Assembly (NCBI GenBank): GCA_028281925.1
Contig: JANQIX010000091.1
Span: forward strand, 1 to 64,000
Direction of reading: 5' to 3'
Source: Alphaproteobacteria bacterium
GTDB taxonomy: Bacteria; Pseudomonadota; Alphaproteobacteria; DSM-16000; Inquilinaceae
DNA: 64,000 nucleotides
Shown: positions 32,726-39,611 of the stretch, in pieces
Position numbering within the stretch: the first letter of the stretch is position 1
Layout: every line of letters starts with the position of its first letter
The notes under the pieces: model-generated
Seen by the model: the letters and a program-made list of their open reading frames with translations, nothing else
What the model was told of the DNA's origin: nothing
Databases searched by the model: none
Program-made: the position numbers and the translations under genes

Positions 32726-32758
32726 GCCACCTTGCCGGACGGCGAGGCGGCTTTTTTT
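32726..32758 (+). terminator. Terminator-like hairpin in the rplU leader (candidate attenuator)
   Basis: GCC-A-CCTTGCC (32726-32736), loop GGAC, GGCGAGG-C-GGC (32741-32751) form a 10-bp stem with one A-C mismatch and one G-T pair, followed by seven T (32752-32758). This has all elements of an intrinsic terminator. It lies downstream of the rplU promoter and 27 nt before the rplU start, so it would act as an attenuator of its own operon rather than end an upstream gene. Confidence 0.6.
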
Positions 32759-32785
32759 CGTGTCTTCGAATAGAGACGGTTCGTG

Positions 32786-33109
32786 ATGTCTACCTTCGCT
32801 GTGGTGCGCACTGGCGGCAAGCAGTACCGGGTCGCCAAGGACGACGTGATCGAGGTCGAGCGGCTGGATGGCGAGCCGGGCAGCGCACTTGCGCTGGATC
32901 AGGTGCTGATGGTCGGTGGCGACGGGGCGGCGCAGATCGGCACGCCGCTGGTGGGTGGCGCCAGCGTGACGGCCGAGGTCGTGGCCCAGACGCGCGGCGA
33001 CAAGATCGTCGTCTTCAAGAAGAAGCGGCGCAAGAAGTACCAGCGCACCAAGGGGCACCGGCAGGAACTGACGGTGCTGAAGATCACTGAAATCGCTGCC
33101 GGCGCGTGA
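32786..33109 (+). CDS. rplU: 50S ribosomal protein L21
   Basis: This 107-residue protein opens STFAVVRTGGKQYRVAKDDVIEVERL, has the VTAEVVAQTRGDKIVVFKKKRRKKYQRTKGHRQ core and ends LTVLKITEI. It binds 23S rRNA near L20. A GTG 3 nt upstream is an alternative start. The ribosome site is weak (GAGACGG). It is cotranscribed with rpmA 40 bp downstream. The leader holds a terminator-like hairpin. Confidence 0.97.
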   Translation: MSTFAVVRTGGKQYRVAKDDVIEVERLDGEPGSALALDQVLMVGGDGAAQIGTPLVGGASVTAEVVAQTRGDKIVVFKKKRRKKYQRTKGHRQELTVLKITEIAAGA

Positions 33110-33149
33110 GCGCGCCGCAGGTCACGCAGGATTTGAGGAGACCCACACC

Positions 33150-33422
33150 ATGGCGCACAAGAAGGCAGGCGGCTCGTCGCGCAACGGGCGCGATTCCATC
33201 GGCCGGCGTCTGGGCGTGAAGAAGTTCGGCGGCCAGATCGTTCAGGCCGGCAACATCATCGTCCGCCAGCGTGGCACGAAGTTCCATCCCGGCAACCATG
33301 TCGGCATGGGCAAGGACCATACGCTGTTCGCCCTGGTCGACGGCAACGTGCAGTTCGGCCAGTCGCGCGGCCGCAGCACGGTGAATGTCGTGCCGGCGGC
33401 CACGGCTGAGGCTGCGGAGTAG
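33150..33422 (+). CDS. rpmA: 50S ribosomal protein L27
   Basis: This 90-residue protein begins directly MAHKKAGGSSRNGRDS, so no N-terminal cleavage extension of the Firmicutes kind is present. The core is LGVKKFGGQIVQAGNIIVRQRGTKFHPG. The N-terminal tail reaches the peptidyl-transferase centre. It follows rplU and ends the unit; obgE, the usual next gene, is absent from the + strand here. Confidence 0.97.
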   Translation: MAHKKAGGSSRNGRDSIGRRLGVKKFGGQIVQAGNIIVRQRGTKFHPGNHVGMGKDHTLFALVDGNVQFGQSRGRSTVNVVPAATAEAAE

Positions 33423-33429
33423 ACGGCGC

Positions 33430-33804
33430 CTATCTCGGCTTGCCGCCGGAGCCCGGGCCCGGGCCGCTGCGCCCGAAGCCATCCACCACCCGCGTCACCA
33501 TACTGTCGACGGAGTCGATGTCGGCGCCGGCGCCCGTGACCACGGCGATGCCCCGGTCGATGACGCAGTACACGGCATAAAGCTCGTCCTGGACCGGATG
33601 CTCGCCCCAGGCGGCGGACATCGTGCGGTCGAGCACCGTGAGCCCATTGCTGCTCAGCGTCGCTTCGCCGGCGGCGACGCATGCGTCCAGATTCGTGATC
33701 GACGGTCCAAGCTCTATCCAGTTCATGGACATCGACACCGCAGAGGCCGATGCCTGCCACGCCAACACGGCAACACCCGCCAGAACCGCTGCCCTGATCA
33801 CCAT
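33430..33804 (-). CDS. Small secreted protein of unknown function
   Basis: I do not recognise this 124-residue protein. A signal peptide is visible at residues 1-21 (VIRAAVLAGVAVLAWQASASA). The mature part contains two Cys that could form a disulfide (LDACVAAGE; AVYCVIDRG) and ends in a Gly/Pro-rich tail. The start at 33804 was chosen because it opens the signal peptide. It converges with rpmA, with 7 bp between the stops. Confidence 0.65.
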   Translation of the reverse strand: MVIRAAVLAGVAVLAWQASASAVSMSMNWIELGPSITNLDACVAAGEATLSSNGLTVLDRTMSAAWGEHPVQDELYAVYCVIDRGIAVVTGAGADIDSVDSMVTRVVDGFGRSGPGPGSGGKPR

Positions 33805-34003
33805 TTCATCTGCCCCCCGCAACTGTTGATTGGATCAGCCTTCACCCAGGCTCTGAAGGTCCAGCCTAAGATGCAATCCGGGGCCAGACAATGGCGTCTC
33901 TTATGCAAATGCGGCTGCGAATGCGGCGCCATGAACCACAAGGCCGCCCCATTTGCCGTCGGCGAGCCCGGCGGGTCAAGGATCCGCCGGCCCCCGGGCG
34001 CCC

Positions 34004-34927
34004 TTAGTCGTCGATGATCAGCGTGCCCGCCCCCAATTCGACGAAAATCTCCAGCAGCACGACATGAGGCACACGGCCGTCCAGGATGACGGCGCCTTCG
34101 ACACCGTGCTCGACCGCGGCCACGCACGTTTCCACCTTCGGGATCATGCCACCGCGAATCGTCCCGTCGGCGATCATGGCACGGGCTTCGGCAGGTGAAA
34201 GCTGCTGCACCAGCTTGCCGTCGCGGTCCAGCACGCCGGCGACGTCGGTCAGCAGGAACAGCCGGCTTGCATGCAGGGCGCCGGCCACGGCACCGGCCGC
34301 CGTGTCGGCATTGATGTTGTAGGTCTGGCCGTGGTCGCCCACGCCGATCGGGGCGATCACGGGGATGAACGGACTTTCCTCGAAGGTCTCCAGAATTTCC
34401 GGATTGATCGCCGACGGCTCACCCACGAAGCCGAGATCCAGGATCTTCTCGATGTTGCTGTCCGGATCTCGGCGTGTGCGCCTGAGCTTGCGCGCCGTCA
34501 ACAGGTGGCCATCCTTGCCCGACAGGCCGATGGCCTTGCCGCCCACATCCTGGATCGCCGAGACGATGGATTTATTGATCGAGCCGGACAGCACCATCTC
34601 GACGATGTCTACGGTCTCCCGGTCGGTGACGCGCAGGCCGTCGACGAATTCCGACTTCACCCGCAGGCGTTCCAGCATCCGGCCGATCTGCGGGCCGCCG
34701 CCATGGACGACCACCGGATTGATCCCGACCTGCTTCAGCAGCACCACGTCGCGGGCGAATTCGCGCGCCAGTTCCACATCCCCCATGGCGTGGCCGCCAT
34801 ATTTGACCACGAAGGTCGCGCCGGAATAGCGCCGCATATAGGGCAGCGCCTCGGACAGCGTATGGGCCTTTTCCAGCCATTCGGCGTTGATGTTGGCGCC
34901 GGTCCTTAGGGGGGGGACGTCGGTCAT
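34004..34927 (-). CDS. argB: Acetylglutamate kinase
   Basis: This 307-residue amino-acid kinase has TFVVKYGGHAM, VVVHGGGPQIG, GLRVTDRETVDIVEMVLSG, GDHGQTYNINADTAAGAVAGAL and GTIRGGMIPKVETC. It phosphorylates N-acetyl-L-glutamate in arginine biosynthesis. The N-terminal helix (ANINAEWLEKAHTLSEALPYMRRY) is of the kind that lets arginine-sensitive hexameric NAGK oligomerise. It follows engB after 40 bp, a common alphaproteobacterial order. Confidence 0.96.
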   Translation of the reverse strand: MTDVPPLRTGANINAEWLEKAHTLSEALPYMRRYSGATFVVKYGGHAMGDVELAREFARDVVLLKQVGINPVVVHGGGPQIGRMLERLRVKSEFVDGLRVTDRETVDIVEMVLSGSINKSIVSAIQDVGGKAIGLSGKDGHLLTARKLRRTRRDPDSNIEKILDLGFVGEPSAINPEILETFEESPFIPVIAPIGVGDHGQTYNINADTAAGAVAGALHASRLFLLTDVAGVLDRDGKLVQQLSPAEARAMIADGTIRGGMIPKVETCVAAVEHGVEGAVILDGRVPHVVLLEIFVELGAGTLIIDD

Positions 34928-34967
34928 GGGCTTCGTGCACGGGGGTACCGGAAAGAATGGCCGGACT

Positions 34968-35621
34968 CTAGGCCATATCCCGGCCCGTCGCCAGCGCGGC
35001 GAGACCCGCTCTGAGCTCGCCGATGCCGTCCCCCTTCAGCGCGCTGGTGGCCAGCACCCCGGGAAAGGCGGCGGGATGACGCTTCAACGTCGCCTCGATC
35101 GCAGCGATGCGGTCTGCCAGGTCGGCCGCGGCTACCTTGTCGGCCTTGGTCAGCACGATCTGGTAGGCCACGGCGCTGCCGTCCAGCAGCGTCATCATCT
35201 CGATATCCGTGTCCTTCGGGCCGTGTCGGGCGTCGATCAGGACACAGGCCCGCGCCAGCGTGGAGCGTCCGCGCAGATAGGCCTTCAGCAGCGTGTTCCA
35301 CGCCGCCGACTGGGTCTTCGACACCTTGGCATAGCCGTAGCCGGGAAGATCCACGAGCAGCAGCCGCCCCGCGAGGTCGAAGAAGTTCAGCTGTTGCGTG
35401 CGACCCGGCGTGTTTGAGGTGCGTGCAAGGGTCGAGCGGCCGGTCAGCCCGTTTACCAGGCTCGATTTCCCGACATTCGACCGGCCAGCAAAGGCGACTT
35501 CCGGCAGGCCCAGAGGTGGCAGCCGGTCGATCGAGGCCGCGCCGGCGACGAAACGGCAGTCTTGCGCAAAAAGATAGCGGCCGGCTTCGATCGCGTCGTC
35601 GTCTGTCGCGTCCTCAGACAA
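34968..35621 (-). CDS. engB: Ribosome biogenesis GTPase YihA/EngB
   Basis: This 217-residue GTPase has G1 GRSNVGKSS, G2 NTPGRTQ, G3 DLPGYG, G4 TKADK and G5 SALKGDG. It assists 50S assembly. The start is 6 nt after the yidC stop. Family length is usual. Confidence 0.95.
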   Translation of the reverse strand: MSEDATDDDAIEAGRYLFAQDCRFVAGAASIDRLPPLGLPEVAFAGRSNVGKSSLVNGLTGRSTLARTSNTPGRTQQLNFFDLAGRLLLVDLPGYGYAKVSKTQSAAWNTLLKAYLRGRSTLARACVLIDARHGPKDTDIEMMTLLDGSAVAYQIVLTKADKVAAADLADRIAAIEATLKRHPAAFPGVLATSALKGDGIGELRAGLAALATGRDMA

Positions 35622-35627
35622 GGATGG

Positions 35628-37646
35628 CTAACGCCGACGTGGCGGCCGGCGGCCTCTGCGTGGCTGCGACGGCTTCGGTGCGGCGCCGCCCGCACGGGCT
35701 GCCGCAGCGCGCCGGCGCGATGCCGCGCTGCCGCCAGCATCCGCGGCCGGCCGTGCCGGCTGCGCGTCCGCGGATTCAGCTTCAGCCTCTTCCTCATCTT
35801 CTTCGGATGGCTGCTCGCCCTTGCCGGTGGAGCGCGCCTGTTTGCGCGTGGCCGAAGGCGGGGCGTGCGGCGTGGTGACCATCCCGCCGCCAATCTTCAC
35901 GCCCATGCGCCGCATGATCACCCATTGCTGCAGGATCGACAGCGTGTTGTTCCAGGCCCAATAGATCACTAGACCCGCCGGGAAATTGGCCAACAGGAAG
36001 GTGAAGACGATCGGCAGCGCCATGAAGATCTTCTGCTGCAGCGGATCCGTGGGCGGCGGGTTCAGCTTCTGCTGCAGGAACATCGTGATGCCCATGATCA
36101 GGGGCCAGATGCCGATGCTGAGGAACAGTGGCGGATCCCACGGGATCAGCCCGAACAGATTGAACAGGCTGGTGGGGTCGGGTGCCGAAAGATCCTGGAT
36201 CCAGCCGAAGAACGGGGCATGGCGCATCTCGATGGTGACGAACAGCACCTTGTAGAGCGCAAAGAACACCGGGATCTGGATGAGGATCGGCAGGCAGCCC
36301 GAAGCGGGGTTAACCTTTTCCCGCTTGTAGAGCCCCATCATCTCCATGTTCATCTGCTGGCGGTCTTCCTTGAACCGCTCGCGGATCTTCATCATCTCCG
36401 GCTGCAGCGCCTTCATCTTCGACATGGCCTTGTAGGACTTGTTGGCCAGCGGGAAGAACAAGAGCTTGATGAAGACCGTGAAGATCAGGATGGCGACACC
36501 GAAATTGCCGACCAGACCATAGATGAAATCGATCGCATAGAAGAACGGCTTGGTCAGGAAGTAGAACCAGCCAAAATCGATGGTCAGGTCGAAATTCTCG
36601 ATATTGTACGTGTCGGCATAGCCGTCGATGATATCCACGACCTTGGCGCCGGCGAACAGACGCAACGTCACCTCGGCGGTCCCGCCGGGTATGATCGTTT
36701 CGGGCGGAGCGGCGAAGGCGGAGATGAAGCGCTCGTCCGAGCCCGACTCGCCGTACGAGAATTGGGCATCGATCGTCGTTTCCTGGTCGGGAACGAGCGC
36801 CACGAGCCAGTATTTATCCGTGAAACCGAGCCAGCCGCCGGTGGTCTGATGGGCGATCACCCCATCATCGACGATGTCGTCGTAACTGTACTCTTCCAGG
36901 GTGCCCTCGAAGACACCGTACGGGCCCTCGTGCAGGATGAAGAAGCCCAAAGTCTCCGGCTCGCCGAAGCGCAGGATCCGACCATAGGGCCTGAGGTTGA
37001 CCGTGCTCTCGCTGGAATTCACCACGCGCTGGGTGATCGTGAACATGTAGTCGGCGTCGACCGCCACATCCATCTCGAAGGTCAGGCCTTCGCCGTTGTC
37101 CCAGGTCAAGGTAACCGGCGTCTCCGGCGTCAGGTCAGCCCGCGGATTGGTCACCTGCCAAGGCGTTTCCAGATTGGGAACGGCCACTCCCTCGGCCCCC
37201 GACCAGCCGAAATCGGTGTAGTAGGGATGCGGTGCCTGGCGCGGGGACAAGAGCTCGATGAACGGGCTCTCCGGATCGACGGTTTCCTGGTATTCCAAGA
37301 GCGTCAGGTCGTCCAGCCGGGCACCGCTCAGCAGCAGCGAGCCGGTGAGCCGGGGCGTCGCGATCGTGATCCGGTCGGCCGCATCGGCGGAGACGGCTGC
37401 CTCCCTGTTGACGGCAGCGCCCGAACCGGCATCACCCGGTATCGTCAGCGGTTCGCCCGGCAAGCCTTCCACGCCGCCGGGAACTCCAGCGACATCGGCT
37501 GTGGCGTCCTCGCCCGTGACCGTTGTCTCAACACCATCCACGACCGCCTGCTCGTCGGGCGGCGGTGGGGCGAAGAACACCTGGAAGGTGATGAGAATCC
37601 CGATCGATAGAACGACCGCCAGAATGAGGTTCTTCTGGTCCTGCAT
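35628..37646 (-). CDS. yidC: Membrane protein insertase YidC
   Basis: This 672-residue protein has an N-terminal anchor (NLILAVVLSIGILITFQVFF), a large periplasmic beta domain and the conserved five-helix core. The core contains FFPLANKSYKAMSKMKALQPEMMKIRERFKEDRQ and NPASGCLPILIQIPVFFALYKVLF. From about residue 600 it continues into an acidic stretch and then a long Arg/Ala-rich basic tail (SRRRAAAARAGG...RRGRRPPRRR). The tail is longer than in Escherichia coli YidC and may contact ribosomes or SRP. The start MQDQKN at 37646 is the conserved family N terminus. Confidence 0.96.
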   Translation of the reverse strand: MQDQKNLILAVVLSIGILITFQVFFAPPPPDEQAVVDGVETTVTGEDATADVAGVPGGVEGLPGEPLTIPGDAGSGAAVNREAAVSADAADRITIATPRLTGSLLLSGARLDDLTLLEYQETVDPESPFIELLSPRQAPHPYYTDFGWSGAEGVAVPNLETPWQVTNPRADLTPETPVTLTWDNGEGLTFEMDVAVDADYMFTITQRVVNSSESTVNLRPYGRILRFGEPETLGFFILHEGPYGVFEGTLEEYSYDDIVDDGVIAHQTTGGWLGFTDKYWLVALVPDQETTIDAQFSYGESGSDERFISAFAAPPETIIPGGTAEVTLRLFAGAKVVDIIDGYADTYNIENFDLTIDFGWFYFLTKPFFYAIDFIYGLVGNFGVAILIFTVFIKLLFFPLANKSYKAMSKMKALQPEMMKIRERFKEDRQQMNMEMMGLYKREKVNPASGCLPILIQIPVFFALYKVLFVTIEMRHAPFFGWIQDLSAPDPTSLFNLFGLIPWDPPLFLSIGIWPLIMGITMFLQQKLNPPPTDPLQQKIFMALPIVFTFLLANFPAGLVIYWAWNNTLSILQQWVIMRRMGVKIGGGMVTTPHAPPSATRKQARSTGKGEQPSEEDEEEAEAESADAQPARPAADAGGSAASRRRAAAARAGGAAPKPSQPRRGRRPPRRR

Positions 37647-37701
37647 ATTGAGGACGGGCTCCTGGGAAACGGGTCTGGCCGAAGAATCGCTAGGCTCGGC
37701 C

Positions 37702-37938
37702 TCAGCGCTTCGCCTCAGCCGGTGGAACGGGATCGTACCCCTGACCACCCCACGGATGGCAGCGTGCGAGGCGACGCAGGGTAATCCAGGCACCACGGCC
37801 AGCGCCATGGCGATCGATCGCTTCCAGCGCAAATTCCGAGCATGTCGGGTGAAACCGGCATGAGCGGCCGATCAGCGCAGACAGCGAATACCGGTAGGCC
37901 AGTATGCACCCCTTCAGCATCGCGGCAATCGGGCGCAT
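37702..37938 (-). CDS. yidD: Membrane protein insertion efficiency factor YidD
   Basis: This 78-residue protein has the full family pattern: LIGRSCRFHPTCSEFALEAIDRHG and the C-terminal RCHPWGGQGYDPVP. It lies between rnpA and yidC as usual. Its start shares one base with the rnpA stop. Confidence 0.95.
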   Translation of the reverse strand: MRPIAAMLKGCILAYRYSLSALIGRSCRFHPTCSEFALEAIDRHGAGRGAWITLRRLARCHPWGGQGYDPVPPAEAKR

Positions 37939-38372
37939 CAGCCCGGCCTCGAAACGCGCTTCAGCGCGCGCAGAAGATCCTGCCGCAGGTCTGCGAAGGG
38001 CCGATGGATGGTCTCCCGTCGGGCGATCAGAACATAGTCATGCCCATCGCACCCATGTGCGGGCAAGATTTCCGCTGCCAGGGCACGCAGACGCCGCTTG
38101 GTACGGTTGCGCTCCACGGCGCCGCCGACCTTCCGGCTTGCCGTAAATCCGACGCGCATGGCAGCCGACGTCGGCGCGCGCCCGCCTGTCGGTGACTGGG
38201 ATGGGGCCGCGTCCCGCTGCCACGCCTGCAACACCAATCCGGGCGTTGCCGCGCGGCGGCCCCGCGACGCCACCGCAAGAAACTCCGCCCGGCGCGTCAG
38301 ACGCAGCAAACCACGGCGCCCAGGTGGACGCCCCGGCACTTCGACTTGGGCAAGCCGGTCCATCAGTGGCAC
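37938..38372 (-). CDS. rnpA: Ribonuclease P protein component
   Basis: This 144-residue protein has the RNR signature in VGFTASRKVGGAVERNRTKRRLRALA and the LTRRAEFLAVASRGRR opening. It supports the catalytic RNA in tRNA 5' maturation. The GTG at 38372 is 7 nt after the rpmH stop; an ATG at 38363 would shorten it by three residues. It carries a longer N terminus and central insert than E. coli RnpA, as in other Alphaproteobacteria. Confidence 0.93.
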   Translation of the reverse strand: MPLMDRLAQVEVPGRPPGRRGLLRLTRRAEFLAVASRGRRAATPGLVLQAWQRDAAPSQSPTGGRAPTSAAMRVGFTASRKVGGAVERNRTKRRLRALAAEILPAHGCDGHDYVLIARRETIHRPFADLRQDLLRALKRVSRPG

Positions 38373-38379
38373 CCGCCGA

Positions 38380-38514
38380 TCAGGCGCTCAGTCGCTTCCG
38401 ACCTTTCGCGCGACGGCTGGCCAGCACGCGCCGGCCGGCTACGGTGGACATGCGGGCGCGGAAGCCATGGCGGCGTTTGCGCACGAGCTTGCTGGGCTGA
38501 TAAGTGCGCTTCAC
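38380..38514 (-). CDS. rpmH: 50S ribosomal protein L34
   Basis: The short frame encodes 44 residues beginning (V/M)KRTYQPSKLVRKRRHGFRAR and ending KGRKRLSA, the complete L34. The GTG start follows GGAGAG. It heads the rpmH-rnpA-yidD-yidC unit. Confidence 0.96.
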   Translation of the reverse strand: MKRTYQPSKLVRKRRHGFRARMSTVAGRRVLASRRAKGRKRLSA

Positions 38515-38562
38515 GACACTCTCCGCTCGTATTAGTTGCTATCCTGGATCACAAAGTGCAGG

Positions 38563-38592
38563 TCTATAGGCGCTTCGCCCACGGGGTGTCAA
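38563..38592 (-). promoter_or_regulatory. Promoter of rpmH operon
   Basis: On the minus strand TTGACA (38592-38587) and TATAGA (38568-38563) are separated by 18 nt, about 49 nt before the rpmH start. Confidence 0.65.
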
Positions 38593-38647
38593 CGGCTGGA
38601 GCCGATTGCGGCAGGTCGCGGCCGGCAATTGTGCGCCGCTGACACGG

Positions 38648-39550
38648 TTACCGACGGAAGAGGACTCGGCTGCCGCTGTTGCCGCGGCCCGGCTGTCGGC
38701 TGGTGCACTCGGCCGTGCCATTGGGCACGCGCCGGCAGTCGATCACGCGCCGGAAGATGCGGAACTGGTTCTCGCACATCACGTCCGACCGGTCGTTTAT
38801 CAAAAGCCGGCGGCCGGAGAAATCCGCCTGCACCGGCGCGCTGCACGTGACGCCATTGTCGAACACCATGGTCTGGCGACCGCCGCCATTGGGCTCGAAG
38901 CACATGGTCCAGGCCCGCACGCCCGTGACCCGGCCGGTATCGATGTCCTGCAGCCTGTAGTCGGAGATCAGGTTCCAGCAACCTTCCAGGAAGGAGACGT
39001 CCTGATCATTCCACGCCTGTTCCGGGATGTCCGGTGGTGGCTCGGGCTCCGGCGGCGGTGGCGGCGGCTCCGGGCGCGGCGGCGGGGGCGGCCGCCGATC
39101 GGGCAGCGGCGCCTCGGGGGCCGGTGGGGGCGGTGGCTCTTCCGGCGTCGGCTCGGGCGGCGGTTCCGGCTCAGGCTCGGGCTCGGGTTCAAGAAGCGGC
39201 TCTGGGGGTGGTGGTGGCGCCTCCGCCACCTGAACGGGCGGCTCGGCCCGCGGCGGCGCCGGACAGTCCGGCGCCGCGGCCAAATGCAGCCGCAACTCTT
39301 CGAGCCGCCGTTGTAAGGCCGCTTCGCGCGCCCGTTCCGCATCCAGCCTGGAGGCACCGGGCGACGCAGCGATCGCCGGCGCGGGACAAAACGTCACAAG
39401 CGGCCTTGCGCCCCAGGGCAAGCCAATGCCGCAGGCGGCCGTGACTGCCAGTCCGACGGCCCCGAGGACGAGCGCGAGACCTGTCCAGAGGCCCAAGACG
39501 GCTAAGCGCAGATCTCGTTTTGGCTGGTTGCTGGTCTCGTCGCGGCTCAA
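38648..39550 (-). CDS. Membrane-anchored Pro/Glu-rich protein with C-terminal FLEGCW domain
   Basis: The 300-residue protein has one N-terminal helix (LRLAVLGLWTGLALVLGAVGLAVTAA), a short coiled region (RLDAERAREAALQRRLEELRLHL), a Pro/Glu repeat spacer (about residues 102-175) that could span periplasm, and a C-terminal Cys-containing beta domain starting VSFLEGCWNLISDYRL. The C-terminal domain resembles that of SrfA-type proteins of the srfABC loci found in Alphaproteobacteria, but I am not sure; srfB and srfC are not present here. The GC-rich spacer makes frames on both strands appear open. Confidence 0.7.
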   Translation of the reverse strand: MSRDETSNQPKRDLRLAVLGLWTGLALVLGAVGLAVTAACGIGLPWGARPLVTFCPAPAIAASPGASRLDAERAREAALQRRLEELRLHLAAAPDCPAPPRAEPPVQVAEAPPPPPEPLLEPEPEPEPEPPPEPTPEEPPPPPAPEAPLPDRRPPPPPRPEPPPPPPEPEPPPDIPEQAWNDQDVSFLEGCWNLISDYRLQDIDTGRVTGVRAWTMCFEPNGGGRQTMVFDNGVTCSAPVQADFSGRRLLINDRSDVMCENQFRIFRRVIDCRRVPNGTAECTSRQPGRGNSGSRVLFRR

Positions 39551-39611
39551 CGCTGCACCGGCTGACCGACAGCCGGTGGCGCCCTCTACCCTCTCGGCGC
39601 CCGGCTATCGC

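Noticed and set aside
32726..32758. Reading the rplU-leader hairpin as the terminator of the BLUF gene.
   Set aside because: It lies over 300 nt past the BLUF stop and downstream of a strong rplU promoter, so a leader function is more likely, though not proved.
39027..39233. A Gly/Ser repeat frame on the + strand.
   Set aside because: It is the complement of the Pro/Glu-rich spacer of the minus-strand membrane protein.
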